Origin: Herminiimonas fonticola
Lineage (GTDB): Bacteria; Pseudomonadota; Gammaproteobacteria; Burkholderiales; Burkholderiaceae_D
Assembly (NCBI RefSeq): GCF_003293745.1
Contig: NZ_PTLZ01000002.1
Location: 372,001-436,000 of the forward strand
DNA length: 64,000 nt
Direction of reading: 5' to 3'
The first letter of the stretch is position 1. The number at the start of each line of letters is the position of its first letter. Below are positions 47,419-56,735 of the stretch, piece by piece. The translations under genes and the position numbers were made by a program. Below the pieces are notes generated by a model. It saw only the letters and a list, made by a program, of their open reading frames with translations, was not told the DNA's origin and did not search any database.

Positions 47419-47475
47419 AACCACAGAAGTCGCAGAGGGTGCCGGATTCCGGTGCCATCTGCGGCCTCTGTGGTT
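47419..47475 (+). repeat. Intergenic imperfect palindrome (CCACAGA-type) between carB and greA
   Basis: AACCACAGA (47419-47427) pairs with TCTGTGGTT (47467-47475), and inside it CGCAGA pairs with TCTGCG and CCGGA with TCCGG, forming one long interrupted hairpin. It resembles the CCACAGAG-type intergenic repeats seen in many proteobacteria. Only TTTT follows, so termination would be weak. Confidence 0.55.
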
Positions 47476-47498
47476 TTCCACTTTTAAAGATATACGCC

Positions 47499-47972
47499 AT
47501 GACTACACCTATTACACCTTATGGTGCCAGCCTCATGAAAGAGGAATTGCATCGCTTGAAAACCAAAGATCGGCCATGGGTTATCAATGCCATTGCGGAA
47601 GCGCGCGCGCAAGGCGATCTGTCTGAAAATGCAGATTATGATGCCGCCAAGGAAAGACAAAGTTTTATTGAAGGAAGAATTGCCGATCTGGAAGGCAAGC
47701 TTGGTACTTCCCAGATCATTGATCCGACTACGCTGGAAGCCGATGGCCGTATCGTTTTTGCGGCTACCGTGGAACTGGAAGAATTGGATTCAGGCGATAA
47801 AGTAACCTATCAAATCGTGGGTATCGACGAGGCCGACTTGAAGGAAAAGAAAGTATCGATCACATCGCCGATTGCACGCGCGATGATTGGTAAATCTGTC
47901 GGTGATGTCGTCGCAGTGGAAGCGCCGGCCGGTATTCGTGAATACGAAGTCCTGGAAGTGCGGTACATCTAA
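47499..47972 (+). CDS. greA: Transcription elongation factor GreA
   Basis: This 157-residue GreA has an N-terminal coiled coil (residues about 8-75, MKEELHRLKTKDRPWVINAI and EARAQGDLSENADYDAAKER with the acidic tip DLSENADY) and a C-terminal FKBP-like domain (GDKVTYQIVGIDEADL, ISITSPIARAMIGKSVGD). It rescues backtracked RNA polymerase by stimulating transcript cleavage. The ATG at 47499 gives the standard length; an upstream reading from 47439 is non-conserved. A DUF4149 gene follows 2 bp later. Confidence 0.96.
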   Translation: MTTPITPYGASLMKEELHRLKTKDRPWVINAIAEARAQGDLSENADYDAAKERQSFIEGRIADLEGKLGTSQIIDPTTLEADGRIVFAATVELEELDSGDKVTYQIVGIDEADLKEKKVSITSPIARAMIGKSVGDVVAVEAPAGIREYEVLEVRYI

Positions 47973-47974
47973 AA

Positions 47975-48430
47975 ATGTTCATGTCACGTGCACGATTGCT
48001 GATTGCGACCTTTTGGGTGGGAACCTTGTGGGCGGTAGGGTTTGTCGTAGCGCCGACCTTGTTCTCTACGCTCAGCGATCGCGCGCTGGCCGGTACGATT
48101 GCCGGCAGTCTTTTTAATATTGTCGCGTGGCTGAGTATTTTTTGCGCAGCTGCTTTGCTTGCGCTGTTGTTTCAGGCAAGCCGTAGCGAACAAAACAAAC
48201 CATCCAGGGGATTGTTTTACCTGATCGTGGGAATGGTCGGATGTACGCTGATTGGCTATTTTGGCTTGCAACCGCATATGGCGGAGTTGCGGCTTGTTTT
48301 GCACAGCATTACGGACGTAGCGGTAGTCGCGGATGCCAAAAAACAATTTGGCATCTTGCATGGTGTTTCTACCGGGATTTATGTTGTGCAGAGCCTGCTT
48401 GGCGCTGCACTGATCGTTAAACTTCGTTGA
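47975..48430 (+). CDS. DUF4149 family membrane protein
   Basis: This 151-residue protein has four hydrophobic segments (about 8-28, 45-65, 82-100 and 125-147) and the DUF4149/TMEM205-like motif ATFWVGTLWAVGFVVAPTLF near the start. The conserved GxxxxVAPxLF element and the C-terminal FGILHGVSTGIYVVQSLLGA are visible. Function is unknown. It is usually found between greA and yhbY in Burkholderiales, as here. ATG codons at 47975 and 47981 are both possible starts. Confidence 0.82.
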   Translation: MFMSRARLLIATFWVGTLWAVGFVVAPTLFSTLSDRALAGTIAGSLFNIVAWLSIFCAAALLALLFQASRSEQNKPSRGLFYLIVGMVGCTLIGYFGLQPHMAELRLVLHSITDVAVVADAKKQFGILHGVSTGIYVVQSLLGAALIVKLR

Positions 48431-48456
48431 AATCTAATGAAGCTTAACGATAGCCT

Positions 48457-48927
48457 TTATCGTCCGAGCGACGATTTCTTTGGGCTGGTTTGACGCGGTT
48501 TGGCGCGTTTGATAGAACCGCCTTGCGTGACACGTTCATTCCCTTTGACCATCACTTTTGTCACTGAAGGGCGTTTGGTACCGCTAGGGCTAGGCTTGAC
48601 GATGGTAACTTCACGCATGCCTTTGCCACGTGTCTCAGTACGTTCTTTCGGTGCATCTTTCTTCGGACGATAAATCACCAGCAATTTACCGATCTGTTGA
48701 ATCGGTGCTGCGTTCAGTTGTTCGCAAATCGTTTCATAGATGGTGACGCGTGCTTCGCGATCATCACCAAATACACGGACTTTGATCAGACCGTGTGAAT
48801 TGAGACTGTTATCGATTTCTTTGATAACGCTGGGTTTCAAACCGTCTTCACTAATGATGACGACAGGGCTGAGAGCATGCGCTTCAGCGCGTAAGGAGCT
48901 GCGCTCGGCCGGGGTAAGTTTCAACAT
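48457..48927 (-). CDS. yhbY: YhbY-family RNA-binding protein (CRM domain)
   Basis: This 156-residue protein has a CRM/YhbY domain at residues 1-95 (KLTPAERSSLRAEAHALSPVV, GLKPSVIKEIDNSLNSHGLIKVRVFGDDR) and then a long basic, low-complexity tail (KPSPSGTKRPSVTK, KRAKPRQTSPKKSS). E. coli YhbY associates with pre-50S ribosomes. The tail makes it longer than the usual 97 residues, which is common in this order. I chose the ATG at 48927 because the fold starts there; one at 48969 would add 14 residues. It is divergent from rlmE, a frequent partner in ribosome biogenesis. Confidence 0.9.
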   Translation of the reverse strand: MLKLTPAERSSLRAEAHALSPVVIISEDGLKPSVIKEIDNSLNSHGLIKVRVFGDDREARVTIYETICEQLNAAPIQQIGKLLVIYRPKKDAPKERTETRGKGMREVTIVKPSPSGTKRPSVTKVMVKGNERVTQGGSIKRAKPRQTSPKKSSLGR

Positions 48928-49022
48928 ATATGGCAATGGTGACGGGGATAGTTTTGCTCCGGTACGCATTGCGAACCTGACAAACTTTGTCCCACATTAT
49001 TTAAAACTAGTATTCTACGCGA

Positions 49023-49667
49023 ATGGCAAAGAAGAAATTAAACAAAAACTGGCTGCACGACCATATTAACGACCCATATGTGAAGCTGGCACAGAAAGAA
49101 GGCTATCGCGCGCGCGCGGTCTACAAGCTGCAAGAAATCGACGAAGCCGAAAAACTGATCAAGCCGGGGCAGATTATTGTGGATCTGGGTTGCACGCCGG
49201 GCAGTTGGTCGCAATATGTGCGTAACAAGTTGTCGGGCAGTGTAGGCGGGGGCATTAATGGCACGATCATTGGGCTGGATATGCTACCGATGGAGCCGAT
49301 TGCCGACGTGAATTACATTCAAGGCGATTTTCGTGAGCAAGAAGTACTGGAGCAGCTGGAACAGCTGGTAGCAGGGCGGAAAGTTGATCTTGTGTTATCG
49401 GATATGGCACCCAATCTATCCGGTATTGCCGTGGCAGATGCTGCGCGCATGATGGATATTATTGATCTGGCCATAGATTTCTCCAAGCATCACATGAAAC
49501 CTAGTGGCTCCTTGCTGGTAAAGTGTTTTAACGGCACTGGTTTCAATGAAATTGTCCAAAAATTCAGATTGGAATTCAAGACAGTGACGCAAAAGAAGCC
49601 AAAAGCCAGCCGGGATAAATCGTCTGAAATCTTTTTGCTTGGAAAAGGTTTGAAAAATCCGCTTTAA
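49023..49667 (+). CDS. rlmE: 23S rRNA 2'-O-ribose U2552 methyltransferase RlmE (FtsJ)
   Basis: This 214-residue RrmJ/FtsJ methyltransferase modifies U2552 in the A loop of 23S rRNA. It has [20 protein letters not shown] with the catalytic Lys, the SAM motif [28 protein letters not shown] with the catalytic Asp, and [11 protein letters not shown] with the second Lys. E. coli rlmE and ftsH form an operon, and the same order is kept here. A 125-bp gap to ftsH may carry its own promoter. Confidence 0.96.
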   Translation: MAKKKLNKNWLHDHINDPYVKLAQKEGYRARAVYKLQEIDEAEKLIKPGQIIVDLGCTPGSWSQYVRNKLSGSVGGGINGTIIGLDMLPMEPIADVNYIQGDFREQEVLEQLEQLVAGRKVDLVLSDMAPNLSGIAVADAARMMDIIDLAIDFSKHHMKPSGSLLVKCFNGTGFNEIVQKFRLEFKTVTQKKPKASRDKSSEIFLLGKGLKNPL

Positions 49668-49792
49668 ATGTAGATTTGCCTCTTGTTTATGCTTGTATTA
49701 ACCCGATATCAGATACTGCAAGCCTTGATGTTTGCGGGTAGAATCGAAGCTACATTTTAGAAAAAGGCGCTATACGCGTCCAAGGAGTCTTA

Positions 49793-51700
49793 GTGAATAA
49801 TATGTTTTCCAAGGTCGCCATATGGGTGGTCATCGGGATGGTCCTTTTCACCGTCTTCAAGCAGTTCGACGGACGCACTACAGCGGGTGCGGCAGCGGCG
49901 ATTCCCTATTCGGATTTCCTGGACGAAGTAAAAAGCAAACGCATCAAAGAAGCCACGATTGAAGATCGCACCATTGTTGCGACTACGACCGACGGTAAAA
50001 AAATCAAATCGGCTATTACCTATCTCGATCGTGGTCTGATCGGCGACTTGGTGAATAACGGCGTGAAGTTCGACGTCAAACAGCCGGAAGAACAATCCTT
50101 CCTTTCACAAATTTTCATTTCCTGGTTCCCGATGTTGTTGCTGATCGGTGTCTGGGTATTCTTCATGCGTCAGATGCAGGGCGGTGGCAAGGGCGGGGCG
50201 TTCTCGTTCGGCAAATCCAAGGCGCGCATGCTGGATGACACGACGAATACAGTGACGTTTGCCGATGTCGCCGGTTGCGACGAAGCAAAAGAAGAAGTGA
50301 CTGAACTGGTTGAGTTTTTGCGCGATCCAACTCGCTTTCAAAAACTCGGTGGTCGTATTCCACGCGGCGTGTTGATGGTCGGCCCTCCAGGTACTGGTAA
50401 AACTTTGCTGGCACGTGCGATTGCGGGCGAAGCCAAAGTGCCGTTCTTCACAATCTCCGGTTCGGATTTCGTCGAAATGTTCGTCGGCGTAGGCGCATCG
50501 CGCGTACGCGACATGTTCGAGAACGCCAAGAAACACGCTCCTTGCATCATCTTTATCGATGAGATCGATGCAGTCGGTCGTCATCGCGGCGCCGGCATGG
50601 GCGGCGGTAATGATGAACGCGAACAAACCTTGAATCAAATGCTGGTCGAGATGGATGGCTTTGAGCCTAATGCTGGCGTCATCGTGATCGCCGCAACCAA
50701 CCGTGCTGACGTGCTGGATAAAGCATTGCTGCGCCCAGGTCGTTTCGATCGTCAAGTGATCGTCGGTTTACCTGACATTCGCGGTCGCGAACAGATCTTG
50801 CTGGTACACATGCGCAAGGTGCCTATCGCGACTGACGTTAAGGCCGATATTCTGGCGCGCGGTACCCCGGGTTTCTCAGGTGCTGACCTGGCTAACTTGG
50901 TCAATGAGGCAGCCTTGTTTGCGGCTCGTCGCAACAAGCGTCTGGTCGAGATGCAGGATTTCGAGGATGCAAAAGACAAGATCGTCATGGGTCCGGAACG
51001 CAAGTCGGCTGTTATGCGTGAAGAAGAACGTCGCAATACCGCTTACCATGAATCAGGTCATGCGGTGGTCGCCAAGCTGCTGCCTAAAGCTGATCCTGTA
51101 CATAAAGTCACGATCATGCCGCGTGGCTTCGCACTCGGTTTGACCTGGCAGCTGCCTGAACATGACCGCGTCAATATGTACAAGGACAAGATGCTGGAAG
51201 AAATTTCCATCCTGTTCGGCGGACGTATTGCAGAAGAAGTGTTCATGCATCAAATGTCGACTGGTGCATCGAATGACTTTGAACGTGCAACCAAACTGGC
51301 GCGTGCAATGGTGACGCGTTACGGTATGTCGGAAAGCCTGGGCACCATGGTCTACGAAGATACCGAGCAGGATGCATACTTCGGCCGCTCGTCAGCGAAA
51401 ACGGTTTCTGAAGCGACGCAACAAAAGGTTGACACTGAAATTCGTACGATTCTGGACACGCAATATGCGTTGTCGCGCAAGTTGATTGAAGACAATCGCG
51501 ACAAGGTTGAGCTGATGGCAAAAACCCTGCTGGATTGGGAAACCATTGACTCCGACCAGATCAACGACATCATGGAAGGACGTGAGCCGCGTCAACCTAA
51601 GTACGGTATTCCAGTCAAACGCGCAACGTCGGATACTCCTTCTAGTGGCGTTCCACCGACTGCAACTGCACCGGATGCGCCTGCAGCACCAGCGCAATAA
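49793..51700 (+). CDS. ftsH: ATP-dependent membrane zinc metalloprotease FtsH
   Basis: This 635-residue AAA+ protease has two transmembrane segments (about 5-22 and 103-122) around a short periplasmic domain. The AAA module has Walker A GPPGTGKT (197-204), Walker [12 protein letters not shown] and the SRH with [17 protein letters not shown]. The protease has zinc motif HESGH with first His419. It degrades misfolded membrane proteins and regulators such as LpxC. The GTG start has AAGGAG six bases upstream; an ATG lies 9 bp further on. The C-terminus ends in a Pro/Ala-rich tail. A terminator follows. Confidence 0.97.
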   Translation: MNNMFSKVAIWVVIGMVLFTVFKQFDGRTTAGAAAAIPYSDFLDEVKSKRIKEATIEDRTIVATTTDGKKIKSAITYLDRGLIGDLVNNGVKFDVKQPEEQSFLSQIFISWFPMLLLIGVWVFFMRQMQGGGKGGAFSFGKSKARMLDDTTNTVTFADVAGCDEAKEEVTELVEFLRDPTRFQKLGGRIPRGVLMVGPPGTGKTLLARAIAGEAKVPFFTISGSDFVEMFVGVGASRVRDMFENAKKHAPCIIFIDEIDAVGRHRGAGMGGGNDEREQTLNQMLVEMDGFEPNAGVIVIAATNRADVLDKALLRPGRFDRQVIVGLPDIRGREQILLVHMRKVPIATDVKADILARGTPGFSGADLANLVNEAALFAARRNKRLVEMQDFEDAKDKIVMGPERKSAVMREEERRNTAYHESGHAVVAKLLPKADPVHKVTIMPRGFALGLTWQLPEHDRVNMYKDKMLEEISILFGGRIAEEVFMHQMSTGASNDFERATKLARAMVTRYGMSESLGTMVYEDTEQDAYFGRSSAKTVSEATQQKVDTEIRTILDTQYALSRKLIEDNRDKVELMAKTLLDWETIDSDQINDIMEGREPRQPKYGIPVKRATSDTPSSGVPPTATAPDAPAAPAQ

Positions 51701-51739
51701 GCGTTCGACGCATTTCTTGAAGTAGCGATGTATTAATGT

Positions 51740-51773
51740 AGGGTGAGGAGCAATCCTCACCCTTTTTATTTTT
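51740..51773 (+). terminator. Rho-independent terminator between ftsH and folP
   Basis: The stem AGGGTGAGGA / TCCTCACCCT (51740-51749 and 51754-51763) with loop GCAA is followed by TTTTATTTTT. It lies directly before folP, so folP may depend on read-through or on its own promoter. Confidence 0.88.
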
Positions 51774-51784
51774 CAGTGAATATT

Positions 51785-52624
51785 ATGCAGACTCATTTGC
51801 AATGTGGTCGTTACCGTCTTCGCGTGGATGCCACTGCGCGCCCCTTGGTCATGGGTATTTTGAACATTACGCCAGACTCGTTCTCAGACGCAGGGAAATA
51901 TCATGCGCTGGATTCCGCGATCTCGCATGCCGAGGAAATGATTGCTGCCGGTGTCGACATCATCGATATTGGTGGCGAATCAACCCGACCTGGCTCGCAG
52001 CCCGTTTCATTGCTGGATGAACTCGCACGCGTAATGCCATTGGTGTACGCCTTGCGCGATTGCGGCAAGCCACTCTCCATCGATACCTACAAGCCGGAAG
52101 TGATGCGCGAAGCGATTGCTGCCGGTGCCGATATGATCAACGACATCAACGGCTTTCGCGCTCCCGGTGCGTTGGAGGCAGTGGCGGAGCTGGATTGCGC
52201 ACTCTGCGTGATGCATATGCAAAAAGACCCACAAAGTATGCAGTTGAAGCCTGATTATCAGGATGTCGTTGCCGATGTCAGTGCATTCTTGAGGGAACGT
52301 ATCAATGCAATGGAACAAATGCACATTGCACGCGATCGTATCTGCATAGACCCGGGATTTGGGTTTGGGAAATCGCTTGCGCATAATATCGCCTTGCTGA
52401 AAAATATCGGGCAATTGCAAAGCACTCTTGATTTGCCTTTGCTGGCGGGTTTGTCGCGCAAAACTATGATAGGTGCAATACTCGATAAACCGGTCGAGCA
52501 CCGTATGGCGGGTAGTCTGGCTGGGGCACTGGCTTCAGTGGCACATGGTGCGCGTATTGTGCGTGTGCACGATGTGGCAGAAACAGTGGATGCACTGACC
52601 GTGTGGCATGCAATCAATCAGTAA
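51785..52624 (+). CDS. folP: Dihydropteroate synthase
   Basis: This 279-residue TIM-barrel enzyme condenses pterin pyrophosphate with p-aminobenzoate in folate synthesis and is the sulfonamide target. Signatures are VMGILNITPDSFSDAGKY, DIIDIGGESTRPGS, the catalytic Asp/Asn region SIDTYKPEVMREAIAAGADMINDINGF, and RICIDPGFGFGKSLAHN. The C-terminal RIVRVHDVAETVDAL is conserved. The ATG at 51785 gives the standard length; the frame is open back to 51743. glmM follows 28 bp later. Confidence 0.95.
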   Translation: MQTHLQCGRYRLRVDATARPLVMGILNITPDSFSDAGKYHALDSAISHAEEMIAAGVDIIDIGGESTRPGSQPVSLLDELARVMPLVYALRDCGKPLSIDTYKPEVMREAIAAGADMINDINGFRAPGALEAVAELDCALCVMHMQKDPQSMQLKPDYQDVVADVSAFLRERINAMEQMHIARDRICIDPGFGFGKSLAHNIALLKNIGQLQSTLDLPLLAGLSRKTMIGAILDKPVEHRMAGSLAGALASVAHGARIVRVHDVAETVDALTVWHAINQ

Positions 52625-52652
52625 AAATTAAATAAGAAATCAGAACTAAAAA

Positions 52653-53999
52653 ATGACAAGAAAATATTTCGGCACCGATGGTGTACGCGGCAAAGTTGGT
52701 GTAGCTCCGATTACTCCTGATTTCGTCATGCGACTTGGCTATGCAGCCGGCACTGTGCTGGCCAAATCGGGAGCGTCAAAAACATCAGTTAGCAGGCCGG
52801 TTGTCTTGATAGGCAAGGACACGCGTATTTCCGGCTATATGCTGGAAGCAGCCTTGGAAGCAGGATTTTCCGCTGCCGGCGTTGACGTCATGCTGGCAGG
52901 TCCTATGCCTACACCTGCGGTGGCCTACCTGACGCGCGCACTGCGTTTGTCTGCAGGCGTGGTTATCTCGGCTTCGCATAATCCTTACGACGATAACGGC
53001 ATCAAGTTCTTTTCTGCATCCGGTAACAAATTACCCGATGCAGTGGAATTGGAAATAGAAGCCGCATTGGATAAGCCGATGGCTTGCGTAATCTCGGAAA
53101 AACTTGGTCGTGCCAAGCGACTGGATGATGCACGCGGACGTTATATCGAATTCTGCAAGAGCACATTTCCTAATGAGCTCGATTTGCGCGGCATGAAAAT
53201 TGTCGTCGATTGCGCGCATGGTGCCGCTTACCATATTGCGCCGGATGTATTCCATGAACTTGGTGCAGAAGTCGTTGCCATCGGCAATCAGCCTAGCGGC
53301 TTCAACATCAATGACAAGGTCGGAGCGACGGCACCCGAAGCTTTGGTTGAAGCAGTAAAGGCTAACAAGGCAGATATCGGGATTGCACTGGATGGTGATG
53401 CCGATCGCCTGATCGTGGTTGATGCATCCGGCCGGATTTTCAATGGCGATGAATTGCTTTACATCATGGTCAAGGATCGCATGAGCGTAGCGCCTATAGC
53501 AGGCGCGGTTGGTACCTTGATGACGAATATGGCGCTGGAAGTTGCGTTCAAAAAAATGGGCATAGGATTTGTCCGCGCCAATGTCGGTGATCGTTACGTG
53601 CTGGAAGCATTGAAGGAGCGCGGCTGGTTAATCGGCGGCGAAGGTTCCGGTCACATGCTGTTCCTCGATAAACACACCACTGGCGACGGCATCATTTCTG
53701 CGTTGCAAATCTTGTCCGCATTGAAGCGCAGCGGCAAGACGTTGGTGCAATTGACTGCTGATATTGCGATGTTTCCGCAAACCTTGATCAATGTAAAAGT
53801 CACACCGGGTTTTGACTGGAAGAAAAATGCCGCTTTACTGGCTGAAAAAGAACAGGTCGAAGTTGAGTTGGGTGAAGAGGGTCGCGTCTTGATTCGTGCC
53901 TCCGGCACTGAACCTTTGATACGGGTTATGGTTGAAGCAAAGAATGGCGAAACTGCCGATAAAATGGCGCGCCGGATCGCCGCAAAATTAAACACTTAA
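52653..53999 (+). CDS. glmM: Phosphoglucosamine mutase
   Basis: This 448-residue alpha-D-phosphohexomutase converts glucosamine-6-P to glucosamine-1-P for cell-wall precursors. It starts [14 protein letters not shown]. The catalytic Ser108 is in [17 protein letters not shown], the Mg-binding loop is [15 protein letters not shown], the sugar loop is GEGSGHMLF, and the phosphate loop is [15 protein letters not shown]. Length matches the family. A tRNA-Pro gene follows; in related genomes the pst operon often comes next, which is not so here. Confidence 0.97.
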   Translation: MTRKYFGTDGVRGKVGVAPITPDFVMRLGYAAGTVLAKSGASKTSVSRPVVLIGKDTRISGYMLEAALEAGFSAAGVDVMLAGPMPTPAVAYLTRALRLSAGVVISASHNPYDDNGIKFFSASGNKLPDAVELEIEAALDKPMACVISEKLGRAKRLDDARGRYIEFCKSTFPNELDLRGMKIVVDCAHGAAYHIAPDVFHELGAEVVAIGNQPSGFNINDKVGATAPEALVEAVKANKADIGIALDGDADRLIVVDASGRIFNGDELLYIMVKDRMSVAPIAGAVGTLMTNMALEVAFKKMGIGFVRANVGDRYVLEALKERGWLIGGEGSGHMLFLDKHTTGDGIISALQILSALKRSGKTLVQLTADIAMFPQTLINVKVTPGFDWKKNAALLAEKEQVEVELGEEGRVLIRASGTEPLIRVMVEAKNGETADKMARRIAAKLNT

Positions 54000-54037
54000 T
54001 TTTTTGCAAAATGTTGATATCGAAAGCACTTTAGTCG

Positions 54038-54066
54038 TTGACCGATGCCGTATATTGCAGTATTAT
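54038..54066 (+). promoter_or_regulatory. Promoter of tRNA-Pro
   Basis: TTGACC (54038-54043), a 17-bp spacer and TATTAT (54061-54066) lie so that transcription would begin near 54073, directly before the tRNA at 54076. Confidence 0.65.
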
Positions 54067-54075
54067 TTCGTTCTT

Positions 54076-54152
54076 CGGAGTGTAGCGCAGCCCGGTAGCG
54101 CACCTGGTTTGGGACCAGGGGGTCCAAGGTTCGAATCCTTGTACTCCGACCA
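54076..54152 (+). tRNA. tRNA-Pro(TGG)
   Basis: This is a 77-nt tRNA with all four stems: acceptor CGGAGTG/TACTCCG, D stem GCGC/GCGC, anticodon stem CCTGG/CCAGG with loop TTTGGGA (anticodon TGG), and T stem CAAGG/CCTTG with loop TTCGAAT. CCA is encoded. Confidence 0.98.
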
Positions 54153-54162
54153 GAATTTAAAG

Positions 54163-54189
54163 GACTAGCCTAATCGCTAGTCTTTTTTT
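54163..54189 (+). terminator. Rho-independent terminator of tRNA-Pro
   Basis: A 7-bp stem GACTAGC / GCTAGTC (54163-54169 and 54176-54182) is followed by seven T. The 214 bp from here to 54403 holds nothing else I can support. Confidence 0.88.
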
Positions 54190-54403
54190 CGTCCATATTT
54201 TTGTCTGTTATTTCCAGTGCTTCCGATACAGGAACATTCGGCCAACATCGTGCTCTGATGCATACGAGCCACGTTTTTCAGTTTTAATTATTTCTAATGT
54301 TTTTCAGGTAACTCTTGATGGGTGCTGGGGCTATTGCGGATGCCGAATTCAAACGCATGTCGTGGTATTGTTGTTCAAGACTACATAGACAAGGTGAATC
54401 CAA

Positions 54404-54595
54404 ATGAATATATCCGTAGCTAATTTGCACGAATATCCAAAGTCTATGCCGCGGTTCGATTTTGCATCGGCTATGCAGGCGCATAAAGCGCCGACACCTG
54501 AGCCGATTGAGGAGCCTTTGCCAGGTGAACATCCTGTGCCGCAGAAAGATCCGGTACCTTCACCGAATCCGGAAATAGATGATCGGCGCTCTTAG
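54404..54595 (+). CDS. Small proline-rich hypothetical protein
   Basis: This 63-residue ORF encodes a soluble, acidic, proline-rich peptide: after a normal first 25 residues it has repeated P-rich segments (KAPTPEPIEEPLPGEHPVP, DPVPSPNPEIDD). It has no signal or membrane segment and is probably disordered. AAGGTGA lies 6-12 bp before the ATG. I do not recognise it. Chance ORFs of this size are possible, so support is moderate. Confidence 0.5.
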   Translation: MNISVANLHEYPKSMPRFDFASAMQAHKAPTPEPIEEPLPGEHPVPQKDPVPSPNPEIDDRRS

Positions 54596-54663
54596 TCCTC
54601 AGCATTTTTTCTTCATAAAATAATTCAGTCAGTCAGCTTGTAAAGATCAACCTGGGATACGCC

Positions 54664-54915
54664 ATGGAAAAACAGCAAAACTGGAGTACCGAACTGTACA
54701 AAGGGATGGAGGTTCACGTCACGACTTTGCAAAAGGAAGATGAGAAACATCAATGGGACTATACGGTCAGAATTTGCGAACCTGGTGTTGATGCGACCGC
54801 AGAAAGTGAACTGGCGGCAGAGTCTGGCGATGATGCCGATTATATTTCTGCGGAAGAAGCGTTGGCAGCGGGTTTTGCCAAGGGCTATGCAATGGTGAAC
54901 GAAATTAGAGAATAA
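54664..54915 (+). CDS. Small acidic hypothetical protein
   Basis: This 83-residue acidic protein starts MEKQQNWSTELYKGMEVHVTT. The middle reads KHQWDYTVRICEPGVDATAE and the end forms a likely helix (SAEEALAAGFAKGYAMVNEIRE). It looks like a compact alpha/beta domain with biased acidic composition. No motif is recognised. It has no convincing ribosome binding site, but its composition is protein-like rather than shadow-like. It stands between the 54404 ORF and tRNA-Arg. Confidence 0.6.
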   Translation: MEKQQNWSTELYKGMEVHVTTLQKEDEKHQWDYTVRICEPGVDATAESELAAESGDDADYISAEEALAAGFAKGYAMVNEIRE

Positions 54916-54986
54916 AAATTTGCGGTTCAATGCAGCATGAGTTGCAAGAAGAACGAGCGAGAGAAATACAGTGGAAGAGTAGGGAG

Positions 54987-55063
<77 letters not shown>

Positions 55064-55320
55064 AAACAGTTTGCGGCTGCATGAACAGTAAACATCTACT
55101 GCGCAAGATGTACCTGATGGTATGCCGTAAAGGTGCTGCATTATGCCTTTTTTACGGTGAGGTTTCAATGCTGCGGACTGCACGAGCACAAGTTGTGCTG
55201 CCGCTTTATAGCTTGTCATGGCATCGTGAATAAATCATTCATCGATTGCGGGCGTACTGTTGAGGATGTTTGCTCAAAGCTGTGCACTAGTTACGAGCCA
55301 TATATCTCGATATCTATCGA

Positions 55321-55362
55321 CGTAACGGCGTGTTCGATATTTCTGTCGAACACACCGTTACG
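55321..55362. repeat. 17-bp inverted repeat in the gap between tRNA-Arg and the hydrolase gene
   Basis: The arms at 55321-55337 (CGTAACGGCGTGTTCGA) and 55346-55362 pair at 16 of 17 positions around loop TATTTCTG. There is no T run on either strand, so a simple terminator is unlikely. The rest of 55064-55426 shows no gene I can support; the ORFs there are short and lack recognisable features. Confidence 0.7.
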
Positions 55363-55426
55363 CCGATGAGCATATCCATTTCTGCACGTCGTTATATGCA
55401 CGGGCCGACTTTTGATAAAGGTGGAT

Positions 55427-56404
55427 CTATCCTTTGGCAAACGCCAGTAAATCCGCATTCAATTTATCTTTGTGCGTGTCTGTCAAACCGTGCGGCGCGC
55501 CTGGATAGACGATCAACTTGGCATTCTTGACCAGCTTGGAAGACATGAGTGCACTGGCACCGATAGGAACGACTTGATCATCGTCGCCATGTACTACCAG
55601 CGTTGGAACATTGAATTTTTTCAAATCTTCCGTAAAGTCGGTTTCTGAAAATGCCTTGATGCAATCGTAGGTATTTATGTGACCAGCTTGCATACCTTGC
55701 GCCCAGAAGGAATCGATCATGCCTTGTGAAGCTTTAGCGCCGGGCCGGTTAAAACCAAAGAACGGGCCGCTAGCAAGATCTCTGTAAAGTTGCGAGCGGT
55801 CCTTGATCGATGCAGCACGAATGCCATCGAATACTTCGATAGGCAAGCCGCCTGGATTATTCGCGGTTTTCAACATCAACGGTGGAACCGATGAGATCAA
55901 GGCTGCTTTGGCAACGCGTTTGGTACCGTGACGACCGATATAGCGTGCAACTTCGCCACCACCGGTAGAGAAACCGACGAGGATGACATTTTTCAGATCC
56001 AGCAGGTCCAGCAGCAAAGCCAGATCATCAGCGTAGGTATCCATCTCATTGCCTTTCCATGGCTGCGTGGAGCGACCATGCCCGCGTCTATCATGAGCGA
56101 TGGCGCGGAAGCCGTTCGATGCGACGTGCAGCATTTGCGATTCCCAGCTATCGGAACTCAAGGGCCAGCCGTGGCAAAACACGATGGGTTGACCCGAACC
56201 CCAATCCTTGAAGTAAAGCTGTGTACCGTCTCTGGAGGTAAAGGTATTCATATTGTGTTTTCCTGTATGCGTGCTGGAAGGCGGTTTTTTGCTTTCGGCA
56301 GCAAACGCTGTTAGGGGCAGGCTGAGTGCGGCTGCCACGCCGGCACCGCCTTTCAATGCTGAACGGCGAGCATCATTGATTTTTTTTGTTGCATCTTCAG
56401 ACAT
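55427..56404 (-). CDS. Secreted alpha/beta hydrolase (chloroperoxidase/esterase-like)
   Basis: This 325-residue protein has an N-terminal twin-arginine-type signal ([20 protein letters not shown], cleavage near AFAAES about residue 37) and an alpha/beta hydrolase domain like non-haem chloroperoxidases and aryl esterases. Oxyanion and nucleophile motifs are [15 protein letters not shown] and [11 protein letters not shown] (Ser146); the acid is in [11 protein letters not shown] (about Asp275) and the base in PGAPHGLT (His305). The start at 56404 has CAGGAGAAACGC upstream. Physiological substrate is unknown. It is divergent from the regulator at 56736. Confidence 0.88.
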   Translation of the reverse strand: MSEDATKKINDARRSALKGGAGVAAALSLPLTAFAAESKKPPSSTHTGKHNMNTFTSRDGTQLYFKDWGSGQPIVFCHGWPLSSDSWESQMLHVASNGFRAIAHDRRGHGRSTQPWKGNEMDTYADDLALLLDLLDLKNVILVGFSTGGGEVARYIGRHGTKRVAKAALISSVPPLMLKTANNPGGLPIEVFDGIRAASIKDRSQLYRDLASGPFFGFNRPGAKASQGMIDSFWAQGMQAGHINTYDCIKAFSETDFTEDLKKFNVPTLVVHGDDDQVVPIGASALMSSKLVKNAKLIVYPGAPHGLTDTHKDKLNADLLAFAKG

Positions 56405-56536
56405 GCGTTTCTCCTGACGGTAAGCGATCGAAAAGTAAGCCAATGTGGCTGATCGACCTTAGTCTTTTGAAATGACGGGCAGATATCAGCGCAGCTCATT
56501 CTTGTGTCGTTCGCCATGTTTTATTTATCTATTGCA

Positions 56537-56659
56537 ACAAATGACAGAGATAAAAGCGCACCGTGCTGGAGCATTTGTCACCGGGCTGTGTCCTCAAGCT
56601 CAGTGAAGCCTCGTGCTGTTTCCATAAGGGAGGGAGAAATTGAATTGTGACAAATGACA
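56537..56659. promoter_or_regulatory. Three TGACAAATG-type motifs in the 56405-56735 gap
   Basis: ACAAATGACA occurs at 56537-56546, CATTTGTCA at 56572-56580 (the reverse complement of TGACAAATG), and TGACAAATGACA at 56648-56659. Three copies in about 120 bp between the divergent hydrolase and response-regulator genes could be binding sites for a shared regulator. No consensus promoter is obvious. The rest of the 331-bp gap holds nothing else I can support. Confidence 0.35.
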
Positions 56660-56735
56660 TGTACTTCCGTTTTGCTGCACCGCAGTGTATCTTTTGATCT
56701 CTAAGTCATACCACCAAGAAGTCGAAGAGAAATCC

